Shown piece after piece: positions 1 through 12,463 of a DNA stretch of 64,000 nt. The position numbers and the translations under genes were made by a program. The DNA is from Mikania micrantha (Eukaryota; Streptophyta; Magnoliopsida; Asterales; Asteraceae). Positions within the stretch are counted from its first letter, which is position 1, and each line of letters opens with the position of its first letter. The notes under the pieces are model-generated. The model searched no databases, had not been told where the DNA came from, and saw nothing but the letters and a program-made list of their open reading frames with translations. The DNA is taken from NCBI GenBank assembly GCA_009363875.1, contig CM018691.1, positions 806,001 to 870,000 of the forward strand, read 5' to 3'.

Positions 1-3000
1 GAAGACTTGTAAACAAGAATCTTCCTAATGGCCACCATCGCCATAACTTAATTGAGGTATATTGTTTGTAATTAAATGTGAAAATATGATTAATTTAGTG
101 ATTTACCACGCTTATTGATTAGTACGCTTTATAGGTCATAACTGATGAAGATCAATTTAGGACAGAAGGCAGGAAACTTGCTGCTCACCTTGCGGATCCT
201 GAAGTGGAGGTCTGTAACTCTGTATAATATAAGTTAACATATCCGATTGATGCCACTCTATTCTTAATGATTCAGAAATTCTGCAAAACTTACTTTGCCC
301 AATTACATTTCAGGGGATATATGAAACAAAAGTAGCGCTGGTTTTCAACTCCATCCTTCAGCTTGGATGTGTTTGTAAAGTGGATAAATCAGCTAAGAAA
401 CGGAATGCAAAAGACGGATGGAATTTAAGTGAATTGAATATGAAAACCACTACAGAATGCTCTTATTTAGAATCTTCCATTTCTTTCTTTTTCTTATATC
501 ATAGGTAAGTTACAGTTTTTTTATTAGTTTGTTTCTTTGAAAATTGACACACATAACATAAAATTATTATATTGTGATTTTCTGTTTCTCTTTTCAGCAT
601 ATTTGAAGGACGGGGTATATATCTTGTTTATTTTTCTTCATGGTCAACCATCCTTGCAGTAATGGTTAATCCTTTCCAGAATAAAGAGCTGACACCACCT
701 ATTTTAGAGAAACAATTTCGTGAAGCTTGCCAAGCTTTATTAATAGAACCTCCAATGCCTAGAGATGCTTTCACTTTTAAGGTCTTGTCTGACTTTGATG
801 AGTCAAATGCTCTTTTTTTTTCCTTTCTTTCGGGAACAAGTCTTATTACTAGCTGTCATGTGTGGAAATATTCAGGTGGACTATGTGGGAAACCCTAAGG
901 ATGCGGAGAAAATATTACAAAGAGCAATCAGTGATTTCAGGTGTTCCATCTTTTATATACTAGAGGTGGCAAGATAGACGGGTTGGTAACATATGAAAAC
1001 AGGTTTAGCACAAGTCAGGCTGGGTTGGGCTACTTGCAATCTTTTTTTCTTCTATTTTATAATTAATTATTATTATGCTAATTTCTATTACGAAGACAGT
1101 TATTGCAATAATAATCTAAAATTTTGGAAACAATTTAGGAGGTTTTCTGCTTTAAAATAGATGCATGGATACTTTCAAGTTTCAACCAGTTTGACCAGTT
1201 CTCCTTTTAGCTATATATATTTATATTTTTGGCTTGCATGAGATTAGACAAACCAAATGAGCCCACTCCCAAATAAACAGGTCAAAAGTACCATCGTGAG
1301 CTTTTAAAAGTAATACAAAAAAGAAACTTAATGCAAAATCATGCTATCTTTTTTTTTTTTTTATATTAATTTTTAAGTTTTAACTGATTTACAGATCTCA
1401 ACTTCATGGCCCTGCAATTGCTATAATTGAGTGCCCAGATGTTGAACTTATGAAGTCGGGCATACGGGCTCTTGACGATTTCCCATGTGTGAACATTCCT
1501 TCTCGTGACTGTAAATATCAGGTAACTGACTGGTGGTAAAAGCTGCTTTCAATGATGAGCTGGCCTTATTATTTATTTTCTGATGCAAGGCTAGTTAGTT
1601 ATATTCTCTTGTTCTGTATAGGCTCTTGGCTGGCAGATTGTAGCTGCAAAATTTGGGATGCATCGTTGTGCCACATCATCCCGTTGGTTAAATGAAAGAA
1701 TTGCTCTTTCCAGATATTCCCATGTAATCTTTAATTAATCAACTTTCTATGTAGTTTACATTTTCGATATTATGTTCATGAATTTACAATCATTCAATTT
1801 AAATAGGTTCCATTAGGCAATATTGAACAAGATTGGCGTATACACACTGCAGATGTCTTTTTTGCAAGAGCATTACGTGACCGGGAACAGGTTGTTTATG
1901 GTTCACTGTAATACATTCTTATGATTAGTAACTAGAGGTGGCAAAATGGGCGAGTTGGGTCTTGTGTCAAAAACGAGTAGCTTTTTCTGAGCTGGTCAAA
2001 CAGGTTTGTTTGGGATGGCATGCCAGCACATCTTTGGCCATCTTTTTGTGTTTTGTAAATAAAATGTATGGAGTATGATTACAAATACCAAACTAAGAAA
2101 CCAATGATTTTTTTTAAATACAACAATTTTGGGATGTTTAGGGGTTTTTGACAATTTCAGCTATTGTTCTACCTTTTACCTGTTCAATATCGGTAGGTTG
2201 AAATTGTCATCCTCTAGTAAATAGCATTTGTTCACTCGTGCAGGTGCTCACTCTATGTATGTGGATTTATTACACTAAAATATAAATGGTGTTATATGAT
2301 TTGTGTTTTTAATTTCTTGTTCATTATCTGTTAACTTTTTTTTTTTTTTTATATATTCTATATTGTTTAGAGTTAGATTTTATTAGTTTACCTTGACTTC
2401 TCTATAACATTTTGCAGATGCTCTGGATATCTGATAATGGAAATCCAGACTTTGGAGTGGATAATGAAGAAGAAACTTGTTATTTTGATGAGGTCTGTGC
2501 CAGGAATACATAATTTATTTGTGGTTCTTTGATAATCTAAAATGTTTTCTTTTCTTTTTTCTGGAAACAGGTCAATCAACCTGTTCTTACTTGTGATGGC
2601 GCTTATCAAAAAGTCACAGTTGAGCTAAAGGTCTTCAATTTTGTTAATGTAGATTTAAGTTAAATAAATATGTCCAGGATTTGTAAGTAATTTTCGAATG
2701 CATGCAGATTCATAATCTGGCTGTTAATGCCCTGATATTAGGGCTTGACCATGATTTGTCTTCTGGATCACACCTTCCATTGGATGAGGATGCACGGTGT
2801 TTACCTGCATTTTGTGTCCTCCGAGATTTGATTAAGAAATGCGTTACTGATGCAGTTTTATCAGAAAATATATTCGCTGATCAATTGTTGCAACATTTAT
2901 ACAGATGGCTCTGCAGGTACTATTGCTTCAGCTTGTTGACTTTACTAAGTACTTATAATTTGCTTTTGACTTTTTTGTCTTGTGATTCAGTCCTCAATCA

Positions 3001-5597
3001 AAACTTCATGATCCAGCTCTTCTTAGAATGCTTCACAAGGTCATGCAAAAGGTCTTTGCACTACTACTAGCTGATTTTAGAAAATCGGGTGCCACAATTG
3101 TATTCTCCAATTATTCGAAAGTGATACTAGACACTGGAAAACCAGACTTTAATGCGGCCCAAGCTTACTGTGATACTTTACGGGAAACTCTACAAAAAAG
3201 GTTGGTACTTTGCTTTTTTTATTTGTTTTAAGCAATATTTATACGTGTTTTTTTTTGTTTTTTATAGCAACTTATTTAAGTGGATTGAGCTTGAACCCAC
3301 ACAATTCTGGCATTCACTGCTTTTCATGGATCAGGTTAGCTAATTTTTTTCTTATATCAGCTATTCATACTCCCTATATTTGAGTGGAATGAGAAATTGC
3401 CATTTTGCCATAATACTACAGTACAACTATGGTGGAATTCAAGCTATAAATGAAACAAACGATGGCCTGCAAGTGGATATAGTGGCTAAATGGAATATTG
3501 CAGAAAACCTGTCTAAGGAGACTCGGGTAACTGGCACTTATTATTAACATGCAAAAATTTGACAAATACATGACTGCCAGTTAATACAACTTGGTTCTTC
3601 TTGATTTTTCTATAGGATTACTTTATTTTAATAGTCTCCAAGTATTTGTACCTCTCATGGAAATCTGCACAAGATCAAACCAGTAATCGGGCAAATGTAA
3701 GGGATGAAGACTCGTGCACTCTATCAATCACTGCTGCAGCTGCTGAAGTATTCCAGTTATCTATAACTGAACATCTTGGGGAGCAGGTGAAAATTAAAAC
3801 AATAAATTTAGTGTCAATGAAAATTATACATATCTTGGTATATTTATATTAAAACTTGTGTTTTTTTATTTCTTTTTTATTTTACAGATCATACCTCACT
3901 TCACGCATAACCTATTGAAGATAGTTTCCAAATGCAAATCTCATGCACTTGAGTTTATTAAATGTGTGTGCGCTGTACTTGAACTCGACCAGAATGTGCA
4001 GGATGACATTCGGGTATGATTTTGATTTGTTCAACTTTTTATATGGGCCACCTGGTTATTGTTATTATTATTATTGTATTATTATTATTATTATTATTAT
4101 TTCATTTTCTAATGTGATTGTTTCTTTGATGATTGAAACTAACTGCAGATAATGAAGAAAAATCTGCTAAAATTGGTGCATGTAAGGGAGTTTGCTCCAG
4201 AGGCACAGTTTCAAAAGTGTTTGATTTCCTTTACTCTTCCAAACGTGTTTTGCAGGTAATATAACTTAAGCATTTCTTTGATTTTTTTTCCACAATTTAA
4301 ATGTTAGCTTTATTATTTGCATGGTATTTAGTTCTCACCAATAAAGTGTACCATTAGCCTTGGCCATTTCAATAACAAGTAAACATAATATGCATCTGTG
4401 GATTGTTATGTTTATCTCAAAACGAGTACAAATAGAAAAACCTGGCCTTAAAGGGAACGTTTCAGATATGGGGCAGATAGTACTTCTAATGCATAAAATC
4501 TTCTAAATCTTGTTTTATCTCTAAAATCGGAAATTACCAATCTCACTTTCCACTGGGCGTATAAGGCACACAAAGTTTATTTTCATTTTGTTCAAGAAAA
4601 AGTTTGTTCTAAGGAGATCTTTGAGTATAGTTCATATCTACAAACGATGAGGTTAACATGACAACTCTTTGGTTTCTCTTCAAGTTCCTTATCCTGGGCT
4701 TGAGGGGCATATTAGATCAGATGTATCTTTAGGATACCTACGAGTAATATTGTTTTCTATCAGTATGTCCCATTTTATCCTTATTACACACAAGTAATAT
4801 ATACAAATACTTGAGGTTCCTAGATATTATGATATTACATATGTTGCTCTCTATCTTGCCACCATTTATTTTGTGTAGGTAGCTTTTATGTCTTTGTCTA
4901 AAACGATCGGTTTGTCTGTTGCTTGTTTGTTTGTCAGCTTGTGTTTGTTTGTATGTTATGTTTATTTGTGTGTCTTTAGAACCGGGGTTATCATTGGAGT
5001 CATTTCTTTAATTTAGATGCAAGACCTACATTTCACCTTTCAACCTTACGAATAACTTGGCTAGAAGTGAGATTTATTGGGTATGGTGGTGGTGATTTTT
5101 CTTTGAAGTTTCCAGGACAGAAATTTTGGTTTTTTCAACCATCTTACCCATATCAAAAAAAGCCTGCCTAGTATGTATGTACCCTTTTGGTGTTTATAAT
5201 TCAAATGTACCTTTTTGACAGCTACTGCAATGAGTGTAGAGACATAGACTTGCGTGAGGATAGCACCTTACTGACTCAAGAGTGGAGGTGTAGTGATCCG
5301 CAATGTGGTCAGGTTTATGATCGCGAGATGATGGAAAACCGTCTTCTACAAATAGTGCGCCAACGAGAGCGGGCTTATCATCTTCAGGATTTGATTTGCG
5401 TAAAATGCAAGCAGATTAAAGCCGCGCATTTGGCAGAACATTGTGCGTGTGCTGGATCTTTTGCTCTAACGGAAAATGCTTCTGTATTTGCAGAAAAAAT
5501 GGAGGTGTTGTTGAATATAGCTGTGCATCAAAAGTTTGAGTTACTTAAAGAATGTGTTTCTTGGATTCTAGAATTAAATTGGGAAAAAAAATCTTGA
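1..5597 (+). CDS. POL2A: DNA polymerase epsilon catalytic subunit A, C-terminal part (18 exons, 5' end outside window)
   Basis: This is the C-terminal half of the leading-strand replicative polymerase. That half is catalytically inactive but structural, and holds the B subunit (DPB2) and the helicase contacts. I read 18 exons with GT-AG borders that keep one frame: <1-56, 135-209, 314-504, 598-781, 876-940, 1395-1521, 1622-1723, 1807-1890, 2418-2492, 2571-2630, 2708-2916, 2991-3200, 3268-3334, 3422-3526, 3616-3786, 3888-4013, 4149-4255 and 5222-5597. Together they encode about 795 residues up to the TGA at 5595-5597; the whole protein should be over 2,100 residues. Recognisable blocks include NPFQNKEL (exon 4) and DFRKSGATIVFSNYSK (exon 12). 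The last exon has two cysteine modules: CNEC...CSDPQC (5224-5309) and CVKC...CAC (5397-5451). It ends with HQKFELLKECVSWIL, the conserved polymerase epsilon tail. The identity rests on family knowledge; small border errors are possible. Plants often carry two POL2 paralogues, so A versus B is not settled. Confidence 0.93.
941..1394. repeat. POL2A intron with hAT-like MITE fragment
   Basis: This 454-bp intron contains, from 961, the motif TAGAGGTGGCAAGATAG followed by GGGTTGG stretches. It is nearly the same head sequence as the element in the intron at 1891-2417. No clean second terminus is visible, so it is probably a decayed copy. A poly-T tract at 1349-1362 precedes the 3' splice site at 1394. 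Confidence 0.5.
1935..2215. mobile_element. hAT-like MITE in a POL2A intron
   Basis: The element starts GAGGTGGCAAAATGGGC and ends with the near-inverse GTCATCCTCT. It is flanked by AGTAACTA (1927-1934) and AGTAAATA (2216-2223), an 8-bp duplication with one mismatch. An 8-bp TSD with short TIRs is typical of hAT transposons. It is non-coding and lies wholly inside the intron 1891-2417. Confidence 0.65.
4058..4103. repeat. (ATT)n microsatellite in POL2A intron
   Basis: An interrupted run of TTA/ATT triplets (about 15 units) lies in the intron between exons 3888-4013 and 4149-4255. Confidence 0.9.
4256..5221. other. Last intron of POL2A (966 bp)
   Basis: This is the longest intron of the gene in the window. 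The donor is CAG|GTAATA and the acceptor TTTTTGACAG. The codon split by it (AG|C) reads through correctly into YCNECRDID. I recognise no element or exon within it. Confidence 0.8.
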
Positions 5598-7288
5598 ACC
5601 AATTGAGTTTTTGGATAGAATATGATTTTAAAAATGTATGAAAAAAAATTGAATTTAGAATACATGATACAGGTAGTGGCGGACCTATAATTTTTTTCAT
5701 GGGGGCGAAAATTTTTAAGGTCGTTCTAGATAACTATATATTAGATTTTCTCTCTTCTGTTCAGGTCGGGTTGGGTCAAATCGTGTTGTTATAATTCAAC
5801 TCTTAAGTTATATACATGGTTTTATTTTTAAAAATACATCCAAATCATCTATGGATACATTTTAAGCAACTTTTCTCTTAAAAAACAAGAATAATCATCA
5901 CTTAAATTCTCATCACAATTCTGATTATGCATATTTAATGGGGGTGATTGCAGGGTTGGGTGATTGCAGGGTTAGTCATGATTTATAGGTACATGGAATG
6001 TCAAAAGTCTGATGGTAAGGCATGTTCTGCCATTACATCATCTTTCCGGCTTTCTTGAAGCATGTTAAAAAGATGCAACCACCTATAAATCTATCAAGTA
6101 ACCTTATCTCACCACACATAATAGTAACGGTACATTACAAAATCTCATCAAACAAAAACCTTTTTAATTAATATTATAAAGTAAATTCACTTAACTTTTA
6201 TTAAATGTTACCGCAGGTTTTATTTTTATACTTGTAATTTAGTTAAAGACACTCGTTTCTTCTTAAATTGTTTTCATTATAACCCAACGTGTCATTTCTT
6301 ATATTTAATTAAATTACATATCGAGTAATGATATTAGTTATACATTGTAAAAGTTGTATGTTGGAAGAATTAGAATAACAACACGTAACATTGTATGAAA
6401 GCGTATATTAAGAGAGTTTTTTTTTACAAATTATATATATTGAAATTACATTATAAAAGTTTACTTTATAATTATTTGAGTGCTTTGTATTTATTAACTA
6501 TTATTTGAACTTATGTCATCTATAAATCACTAAAAGCAGGTAATAAAAAATAACTACAAATAATTTTTAAATGAATACATTTAAGTACAAAATACTGTTA
6601 AAAATAACTTTTTGGTAATTTGAGGTTTTGACATAACTCTTCGAGTAATGTGTTTCATTTTAGAAACTTATAAATCGGAATTATGAAGACAAATCAACAC
6701 AATAAACTTATTGTAAAAGAAAACTATTTTTTTCAGAAATTTAAAGTTAAGTATGAATTATTACACATCGCATATAATCGATATATTTACTCTTGAATTA
6801 TTTAGCTAATTACACTACTAAAGATATAATTCTCGACTAAACCGATTTACTAGAATTAGGAACAAAATACCTGTAGCAAATAATAGTTCAAATTATAAAA
6901 ATATGAACCATACTAATAATATTATTGACAACGCTAAAGCAAGAATTACAATCTTTTCTAAATAAGAAAACTTCATGAAAATACCATACGAGTGCCTATA
7001 AAATATAAGAGCTTTAGCATCTCACGAAGTAAACAAGCAAAACATGAGAGTTCAAGTTAATCTTTATAATCCATAATTATTATTTTTTCTTTCAAATTAA
7101 TGAATGAAAGTATGGATAAAAAAATCAGATTGTATATATTACATTAGAAAAGTTTTAAATTTAAAACTCATGAAGATCAAAATGATAATTTATGAAGTTG
7201 GAAGTGAGTTTTGAAAGGTTATCAAGATGCATGAGGTGTTTAATTTGGTTGATGGTATTTACCACCGACACTTGTAATTGAGATTATA
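5598..7288. other. Intergenic AT-rich DNA downstream of POL2A
   Basis: No gene is seen. At 5675-5725 there is a fragment beginning GTAGTGGCGGACC and running into GGGGGCGAAAA. It resembles the TGGCGGA end of the hAT-like elements at 40492 and 46721, so a decayed copy is likely. The rest is AT-rich sequence without long open frames. Confidence 0.55.
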
Positions 7289-7318
7289 CTAGGGAAGGTG
7301 CCCGCGCGTTGCGCGGGC
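7289..7318 (-). mobile_element. Helitron 3' terminus (GC-rich hairpin plus CTAG)
   Basis: Read on the minus strand there is a hairpin with an 8-bp perfect stem (GCCCGCGC / GCGCGGGC, 7300-7318), then seven bases, then CTAG followed by T. Hairpin, CTRR and insertion before T are the hallmarks of a Helitron 3' end. The body would extend to higher coordinates. The 5' TC end is not resolved; a TC after A at about 10794 is one candidate. Confidence 0.65.
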
Positions 7319-10300
7319 TAATCTTAGTCGCTAATCGTAGATTCGCTAATCATAGATACAACCAGGCAACCAGCAAACTGAATTAGGTTTTAACAACAGT
7401 TTATACATGATACCCTCTATTATATTCTTACCAAAAATGAGGGTGGTACAAGTAGTGAGGGTTTAAGTGCAGTTCATATGTGATGTTTTCTAACTGCCCT
7501 CTATTACATTCTATTACAAAAGAGTTTCAGTATGGGTCATATTTTATGCTATTTGCTACAAAAGGCGGGATACTTTTACGCCATTATGTGAGGGATTTAC
7601 AAAAAGTCAGGCTCTTTGGACTGTTTGGCTGGCTAAAACTTGGATATTACGAAAGTAATGCAACGTATTTCATGATCATATACAGAAGTATACCTATGGC
7701 AAAGAGTATATTTAGCAATATATATTCATTAATTATATGTTTAGTATATACCCTAATTCTACTACTCTCATATGGCAATAAAAGCTGGTTTATTAAGAAA
7801 AGGTAACAAAGAAGCCGGGTTATTGCTAATATTTTTTCAGAAAAAGGGTTGAAGGTTATTGTAAGCATCCATCGCACCTTTAATCTGATCCATCTTCTCT
7901 TTGAGGTAAAACTTAATTTTTTTATATAATTAAATTTTCGTTGTTGTATTGTTACGCCTAGTTACGGTTACGGCTGATGGCTTATCAACATGTTATTTGT
8001 CTGCATTACCTTTATGATATGATTTGCATATATGAAGAATTATGTTTTAAGTTGTTGCGATTTATGTTAATGTTTCAATTGATTTTAGTCTTACCTATAT
8101 ATAGAGCCTATTATATATAAAGTTTACTCTTTTAGGATCAATTATTTTTCCACAGGTACACAGTCAGGTTGCTGCGTTTTTCTTGTGGTTAAGTAAATGC
8201 CTTTTAGTGTTACAAGAACTTAAACTTTGCACATATTGTGGGCTGCTCTTTTGTTGTGGTGGCTACAATGGCCTCTATTGTTGGTATGTTCAAAATAAAT
8301 GAATTACAATTTGGAATTAGGTTACTCTAATTATATCTGATCCAATTTATATCTTTTGTGATTGTTGCCTCTTTCAAAAGGTTAGCTATTGTCTGTATAG
8401 TAAGTAACGAAGATGCGCAGTTTCGTACAAAGCAGAATATGTGTACTTAGCCGAACAAATCTCGTTTAATTTGTTGGGTCTATACCTAGGTTGGTGTTGA
8501 GGTAGATTTCCTAAAAACCAGGGTCTATACCTAGGTTGGTGTTGGGTTTTAAGAGTTTCACTTGCAAAATTTTAGGAATAAGGGTTACACTTTGGGTTGT
8601 AAACAGAATGGCACCTGATTTTTTTTTTGACGGTTGTTATTTGGGTTTTTCTCTCCTATTGTTATAATTTACGCGATCATTTACACTTTGTTCGGCTATG
8701 TACCTCCTGAAATTAAGGGCCTGCCTCTTTTATTAACATGCTTGGGTTTAGTATTCTCCTTGGCATAAATAACTCTATTTCTACATGCATATCTCACATT
8801 TCATATTTAATTGTTTTGTTAGATTCATGTTGTAGCAAAACCTCCTAAGTTGAGTAAAAATATGTGTCAATTTGCAAATACAACTAATCCTGCAAGATGT
8901 GTGTTGACTGTTGTTTTTTTAGGCCCTGCAGACTAATGCCTTATGAGATTATGTTGGTATTTTTTTATAGTGGTTTGTTTTTGCTATTGATATACACCTT
9001 TTTGCTCTGATTTTCTTTTACAACACACAAGACTTTTTACACCTAATAAGAGTACATAAAACATAAAATGTATCTTTTGTAATTGGATAATCCCTGTGTT
9101 TTATAAGAGTTTTTGGTTTTTTTGGTAGGTTAGGGTAACAGATTAGTAGATGATCACTTTGGTAATTATAAAAAAACCTTCTTAAGTTAGGTGAGAATAC
9201 AGACTATCTGATGTTATTGAAAGGGTAAATATAACAAAGTTAACAATTATAGTATTAAAAGTTAGTACAGGGTGTTTGAAATAAAGCTTACACTAAAATT
9301 GTTTTAAGCCTTTGAATAACCTGGGTACCTAGAATAAGCAGCACTATCACCTGAACGATCACATTTTATGTTTTATTAACTTCTATTACACACAGAAATT
9401 CTTGTGTGGTATAATGAGAAACTGAAAGAAAACAAATGCATACATCCAATATTAAGAAACCAGGTTGATCAACACTCTTCATAGAATGAATTGTATTTAC
9501 AAACTCAGACCCAATTCCTAACCACTAATCCTTTATTCCTAAAGTTGTTACAAACCAAACTCCTAAAAAATAGCATGAAAGTAAGTAGGTGTTGCAAAAT
9601 TGTTTTAAGACTCAAGAACACGGCAACAGTAACAATCATAGCAAAAGAGCGGCTAATTATAAGGAAAAAAAGGCTAACAGACTCTGTAGTTGTGAGTATA
9701 TACTGGATCGTAAAGACCCAACGTTTTTGCATAAGAGTGTATGGGTAAAACTAAAATGAACAGGGGCATCAACATTTGTAGCCGGAAAGCGTAAATCACA
9801 ATAAAATTTAGAATTTACCTAAACAGGAGAATGGCTTTAAAGTAAGGTTGGAGATCCTGACCCAGAACACCAAAGCAAAAAAATAAGATAAACATCTACT
9901 TTTGATTCCATCACCATGCAAGAACAAAGACTAAATCGTAAGAAAATTTAAGGTATACCAGAAGAGGAAAATGTGTCAGCCTAGATACAATGGATGTTTA
10001 TGTTAAAGACAGAACCCCGACTGACAGAACCAAATTAAAGAATTAAGAAGAGGAAAAATCATCAGAGGAACCAAATTTAGGTTTACCTGAAGAGGAAAAT
10101 GGAGCAGCTCTAATGATGCGATGGATGTTTAGAGCAAATCCACAAACCCTAAATCACAATACCAGTGGATACAAATAAGAAGATGATCAATTTAGAGCAA
10201 ATACAGAAACCCTAAATCATAAAACCAGAGAAAACAAATAAGAAGGGTAAAATCTTCAAACCTAGCAAAGGGAAAGGAAGAACCATAGGAGAATGAAAAT

Positions 10301-10800
10301 GGTTGAAAAAAATAATAGGGAATGGCTCTGGAAGGCGAGAGCCTAAAGCCGAACGAATCACCTGGCAGAGGAAGGAGATGACGCGTGTGTTGCAGCTGGA
10401 GTGAATTTGTGGAGAGGCTGAAGAAATGAAAACCACCTGCAAGGCACGAGCACCCACCGACGTTGGTATTTAAGATAGATAGTAATAGAATTATTAAAAA
10501 AAAAGAAAAGAAAAGAAAAACACTGCAATGTACTTGGAAACAATCTCTAGACCAATCAACAAATGAGAATCTCGTGAGAATCAAAGAAAAGATGAAAAAT
10601 TCATGAAATAAAATCATCGATTTCAATCAATTTAGATATTCCTGTCAAAATAAATGAGAAAATTAAGAGATTCAAATCAAAAGATATGTTGGCTCCACTT
10701 AGTGTTGGACAAACTTTTTGTAACACAAAGCCATAATATTCATGTGACATGACAATATATTATCCTTTCGTCTCACTTAAATATATATAAAAGATGTAAC
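7319..10800. other. Intergenic DNA, possibly the body of a non-autonomous Helitron
   Basis: No convincing gene is present. Open frames such as 7480-7806 and 10192-10626 (minus) are low-complexity and match nothing I know. At 8477 and 8519 a ~24-bp sequence (GGGTCTATACCTAGGTTGG...) occurs twice. At 9950-10230, minus strand, there are duplicated modules that end in CCTCTTC(A/T)GGTA and look like splice-donor contexts. If the terminus at 7289 belongs to a long element, this segment may be its cargo. Confidence 0.4.
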
Positions 10801-11085
10801 TATTAAATATAAAGATGTAGATTTTTTTAAAAATATCCTTATGATATACAAAAGAATATGTTATTATACCTTTTCGATTAATTAAAGTTAATTTTAAAAT
10901 TATATTATTATTGTTATTATATCCTCTCCTGTCGCTATACATATATATTATTTGTTTGGCATTAATTAAACTCAACGACACAAGATAATTTCCTTTTATA
11001 ATGAAAAATGCATTGAATACACACCATATAAAAATATTAATTTTTGATGACATGTAATTGCCTCTGATATGGTTATAAACTATAA

Positions 11086-11422
11086 GACCACCCGCAGCGG
11101 AGGAGCCGCTGGTTCGGCGGGGAAGATTTTTTGGGCGGGGGTCAGCGGGAACACCGCTACCCTCCCCCAGCGGCAACCACAAGAGCCCCTCCACGGCTCC
11201 CGCTCCCCGTGGAGCTCCTCTACTCCTATTGGTCCATTTTTTTAAAATGGGACCCATTGTGGGGTGTTTGAGTGGTTGATGTGGAATAGTAGGGAAGAGT
11301 TTTCAGTGGGATAACCATTGTGGGTGTTAAAGGATTTCAGTGGGGTGATGACGTGGCAGGAAATTTCGGTGGGGAAGGGTTTTCAGTGAGGGTTTTCAGT
11401 GGGGTGACCGCTGTAGATAGTC
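11086..11422. mobile_element. PIF/Harbinger-like MITE, GC-rich
   Basis: The element is 337 bp and much more GC-rich than its surroundings. Its TIRs are GACCACCCGCAGCGG and (inverted) GACTATCTACAGCGG, with TAA on both sides (11083-11085 and 11423-11425). A 3-bp TWA duplication is the PIF/Harbinger signature. It is non-coding; open frames crossing it are chance. Confidence 0.75.
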
Positions 11423-11649
11423 TAACACCAAAAGATTTTGTTTTTCACGAGATCTATAGTTATCATGTTTCTCAAGGGACCCATTCAAACGTAATTATTA
11501 AACAATCTTCATATATTTTATATATTAATTTCACATATTATAATGTGCTTATTAATTACGAGGCATGTTTAATGCATATCAAACATTCATAAAAATGTTA
11601 TAATTAAATAAATAAAAATGTTTTAACACACGTGAACGGCAAAATGTCC

Positions 11650-11766
11650 CATCGTGCTACCTACAGTTATTCTGATGATTGATAACTAAGATCAATTTGT
11701 CGATCGCCAACCGTGAGACTGAACCCCTGATGCGCGGAAACCACGTGAAATAGGTGAACCCTCACC
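11650..11766. repeat. Dispersed repeat R1, copy 1
   Basis: This ~117-bp sequence is shared with 20375-20493. Common blocks include CATCGTGCTACCT, GATAACTAAGA and AAATAGGT.AACCCTCACC. The two copies are in the same orientation and differ at scattered sites. I do not recognise the family. Confidence 0.7.
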
Positions 11767-12189
11767 CTATATTATGTATTCGATTTTTTGTTTTTCCTTC
11801 TTTTTTACTTACTAATATGTTTTTTTATTTTTATGACAATATATGAGTATTATTTTTTAATTGCTACTTCTTTTATTATTTAAACTTATTTTCTATTTTA
11901 ACAATAAGAAATATTTAAATAAATTATTAATTATAATATTTTACTTATCATAATACATGAGTTCTTAATGTAATGTTTGAGGAATAAAAAGTTTTCCATA
12001 CCAATCACGTGCCTTTTAATAGTGTAGGTAGTCTGCACGTGACTTTAAATATGAAATAGCTTCCTAACCAAAATTTATTCCAAAATGGTTTATGATGGTT
12101 GGAGAAACCTCTTATAAATTCAAATTCAAATTTCACCAAAAAACCAAAACCAATTTTGTTACTTCACTAGAAAACCAAAAACTGTCTCC

Positions 12190-12352
12190 GTAATGATGGC
12201 CTGATGATAAGGGGTGAAAATTTATAATACAGGTGTAGGATTCAAAGCCCGACGTCACTCAATTTTATTTGGTCAGACGATTTATCTCTCTCATGTTGAC
12301 CGTGAGGCCAATCAGTGAGAGCCGTCTAATGGTGTCTTTCATTATTTTTTTT
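12190..12352 (+). mobile_element. tRNA-derived SINE
   Basis: It has a box A-like stretch (TGGCCTGATGATAAGGGG from 12197), a box B-like GGATTCAAAGCCC (12238-12250) and a T-rich end near 12352. This layout matches plant SINEs. It lies about 110 bp beyond the stop codon of the ERF gene. The exact ends are estimates. Confidence 0.55.
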
Positions 12353-12400
12353 TAGAAAACCAAAAACTCATTGTATAACATGTTTAAAAAATGTTTTTAA

Positions 12401-12420
12401 TTTTATTTTATTTTATTTTT
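12401..12420 (-). terminator. Candidate poly(A) signal of the ERF1-like gene
   Basis: On the minus strand, A-rich DNA carrying overlapping AATAAA motifs lies ~45-60 bp after the stop codon at 12464. Plant poly(A) signals are loose, so this is a candidate only. Confidence 0.35.
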
Positions 12421-12463
12421 TTTTGATTTTCCGTCGATCCCCATTTAAGTTTCTTTTCGCCAA

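Noticed and set aside
10192..10626. 144-codon minus-strand open frame
   Set aside because: Phe/Ser/Leu-rich low-complexity product from AT-rich DNA; no domain, start context or homologue that I recognise.
10760..11257. 165-codon minus-strand open frame
   Set aside because: It runs across the boundary of the PIF-like MITE, so it is a chance fusion of unrelated sequence.
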